Shown here piece after piece: positions 4,495-5,214 of a stretch of DNA of 5,214 bases (position 1 is its first letter; each line of letters opens with the position of its first letter). Source of the stretch: Spirochaetales bacterium (GTDB lineage Bacteria; Spirochaetota; Spirochaetia; SZUA-6; DRHE01); assembly GCA_016930895.1 (NCBI GenBank), contig JAFGFV010000627.1, forward strand, positions 1-5,214, written 5' to 3'. Both the position numbers and the translations under genes were made by a program. Below the pieces are notes generated by a model. It had not been told where the DNA came from and did not search any database. It saw only the letters and a list, made by a program, of their open reading frames with translations.

Positions 4495-5214
4495 AGTCCG
4501 GATACTGTAGCTCCTCCACCACCCGGGAGGGGCGCATCCGGCAGGTCAGGTTCAGGTCGCAGTGCCACTTCAGGATCCTGAAGGTCAGCCCGCCCAGCAC
4601 CCCGTATCCCAACTTGGTCGACTCGTTGAGTCGGGCGAAGGACCCTTCCAGGCCCAACCGTCCGGCGAACCAATCGGAGAAAAAGTGCTCGACCGCGGGC
4701 AGGAGGCGGCCGTAGTAGTAGACCCGGTCCAGGCACAGGTCGTTCAGCTGCTTGAGGTCTACGAAGGTCCTGCGCTCGTTGAAGGCGAAGGCCAGGGTGT
4801 TCTCCCGGAAGACCGGCACGCCGATCACCCGGTCCACGGTCAAGAGAACCGGGTCGATGACGTCGTAGGTCTCGTTGCAGTAGCCCAGGAGGGCGTCGAA
4901 CACGAAGCTCTCGTCCGCGTTCCGGTACAGTAGTCCGAGATTGGCCGAGGCGACCAGTTTGTCTGGGTTGACGAACGGCTCGATGGGCCCGCGGTCGCCG
5001 GAGGAGCCGGGGAACACCCCGATCCCCAGCCCCAGGGCCAGGCTGTCCGTGGCCCTGAAGCCCAGATCGACGATCGCGCCGGCGCCCCAGCGGTGCGAGG
5101 AGCTGCCGTCCTCGCCGTAGCTCCCCACCCAATAGCGGTCCATCTTCTCGTACAGGACCGCCTCGGCCCTCATGCCCAGTCGCCCGCCGAGCGGGAAGGC
5201 GTATCCCGTGTGCA
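4436..5214 (-). CDS. Outer-membrane-like beta-barrel protein, 5' end outside the window
   Basis: The frame is open through the right edge. An ATG at 5173 exists, but residues before it (YAFPLGGRLG) continue a beta-strand into GMRAEAVLYEKM, so the real start lies outside and 258 residues are visible. The sequence is a series of amphipathic strands with glycine and aromatic residues separated by polar turns, such as WGAGAIVDLGF, SLALGLGIGVF, SANLGLLYRN, FVFDALLGYC, LGYGVLGGLTFRI and CDLNLTCRM. This is typical of an outer-membrane barrel; I recognise no specific family. Five cysteines (in GYCNE, DLCLD, WHCDL, LTCRM and RRCGQ) are unusual for such proteins. The C-terminus reads ASFGWSIV followed by a basic tail, not the usual terminal aromatic, and its last ~20 residues lie antisense to the end of cooC. 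A related, decayed C-terminal fragment lies at 2826-2960. Confidence 0.75.
   Translation of the reverse strand, partial: HTGYAFPLGGRLGMRAEAVLYEKMDRYWVGSYGEDGSSSHRWGAGAIVDLGFRATDSLALGLGIGVFPGSSGDRGPIEPFVNPDKLVASANLGLLYRNADESFVFDALLGYCNETYDVIDPVLLTVDRVIGVPVFRENTLAFAFNERRTFVDLKQLNDLCLDRVYYYGRLLPAVEHFFSDWFAGRLGLEGSFARLNESTKLGYGVLGGLTFRILKWHCDLNLTCRMRPSRVVEELQYPDFIASFGWSIVRRCGQRLRA

Noticed and set aside
4302..5132. A 276-codon open minus-strand frame in another phase across the barrel gene
   Set aside because: It is Arg/Gly/Pro-rich shadow coding; the overlapping frame gives regular beta-strand sequence and homology to the relic at 2826-2960.
1..5214. tRNA, rRNA, CRISPR array, insertion sequence or phage attachment site
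   Set aside because: No cloverleaf-like segment, no regularly spaced identical repeats, no transposase-like frame or terminal inverted repeats were seen.

Overview
This is a GC-rich window with genes packed on both strands. It probably comes from a Gram-negative anaerobe or facultative anaerobe. The Gram-negative reading rests on an outer-membrane-like beta-barrel gene at the right edge and an exported MsrA. The anaerobic reading rests on a cooT-cooC pair, whose products mature nickel enzymes of the carbon monoxide dehydrogenase type, and on the relic of a uroporphyrinogen-decarboxylase-family (corrinoid methyltransferase-like) gene. Together with a small four-cysteine protein of a type I associate with Geobacter-like bacteria, this suggests the Desulfobacterota/Deltaproteobacteria side. 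That placement is inference.

Left part (1-2000): the 3' part of a lipocalin-like AttH/CrtC-type gene runs in from the left edge on the plus strand. It converges, with only 8 bases between, on a minus-strand AEC-family (auxin efflux carrier type) permease gene. Upstream of the permease, on the same strand, is a small gene for a four-cysteine, probably metal-binding protein. Middle (2000-2811): an AT-richer divergent promoter region and a leader with three 18-bp tandem repeats precede msrA. This msrA encodes a signal peptide and also has a second in-frame ATG with its own Shine-Dalgarno sequence, so exported and cytosolic forms are both possible.

From 2812 to 3559 there is no intact gene, but the stretch is not empty. 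On the minus strand it holds a relic of the C-terminal end of a beta-barrel protein related to the intact one at the right edge. It also holds a relic of a uroporphyrinogen-decarboxylase-family gene in which the first ~45 residues are joined, with a frame change, to the last ~30, the catalytic middle being deleted. The cooT-cooC promoter candidate lies at the old 5' end of that relic, so the methyltransferase-like gene and cooTC were probably once divergent neighbours.

Right part (3560-5214): cooT (nickel-binding, Met-Cys start) and cooC (MinD-type ATPase with a CxC metal motif) overlap by ATGA and form a translationally coupled operon. The 3' end of cooC overlaps tail-to-tail by 59 bases with the minus-strand beta-barrel gene that leaves the window at the right. 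No CODH structural gene is inside the window. The most notable points are the two gene relics, the dual-start exported MsrA, the repeat leader before it, and cooTC with no client enzyme in view.
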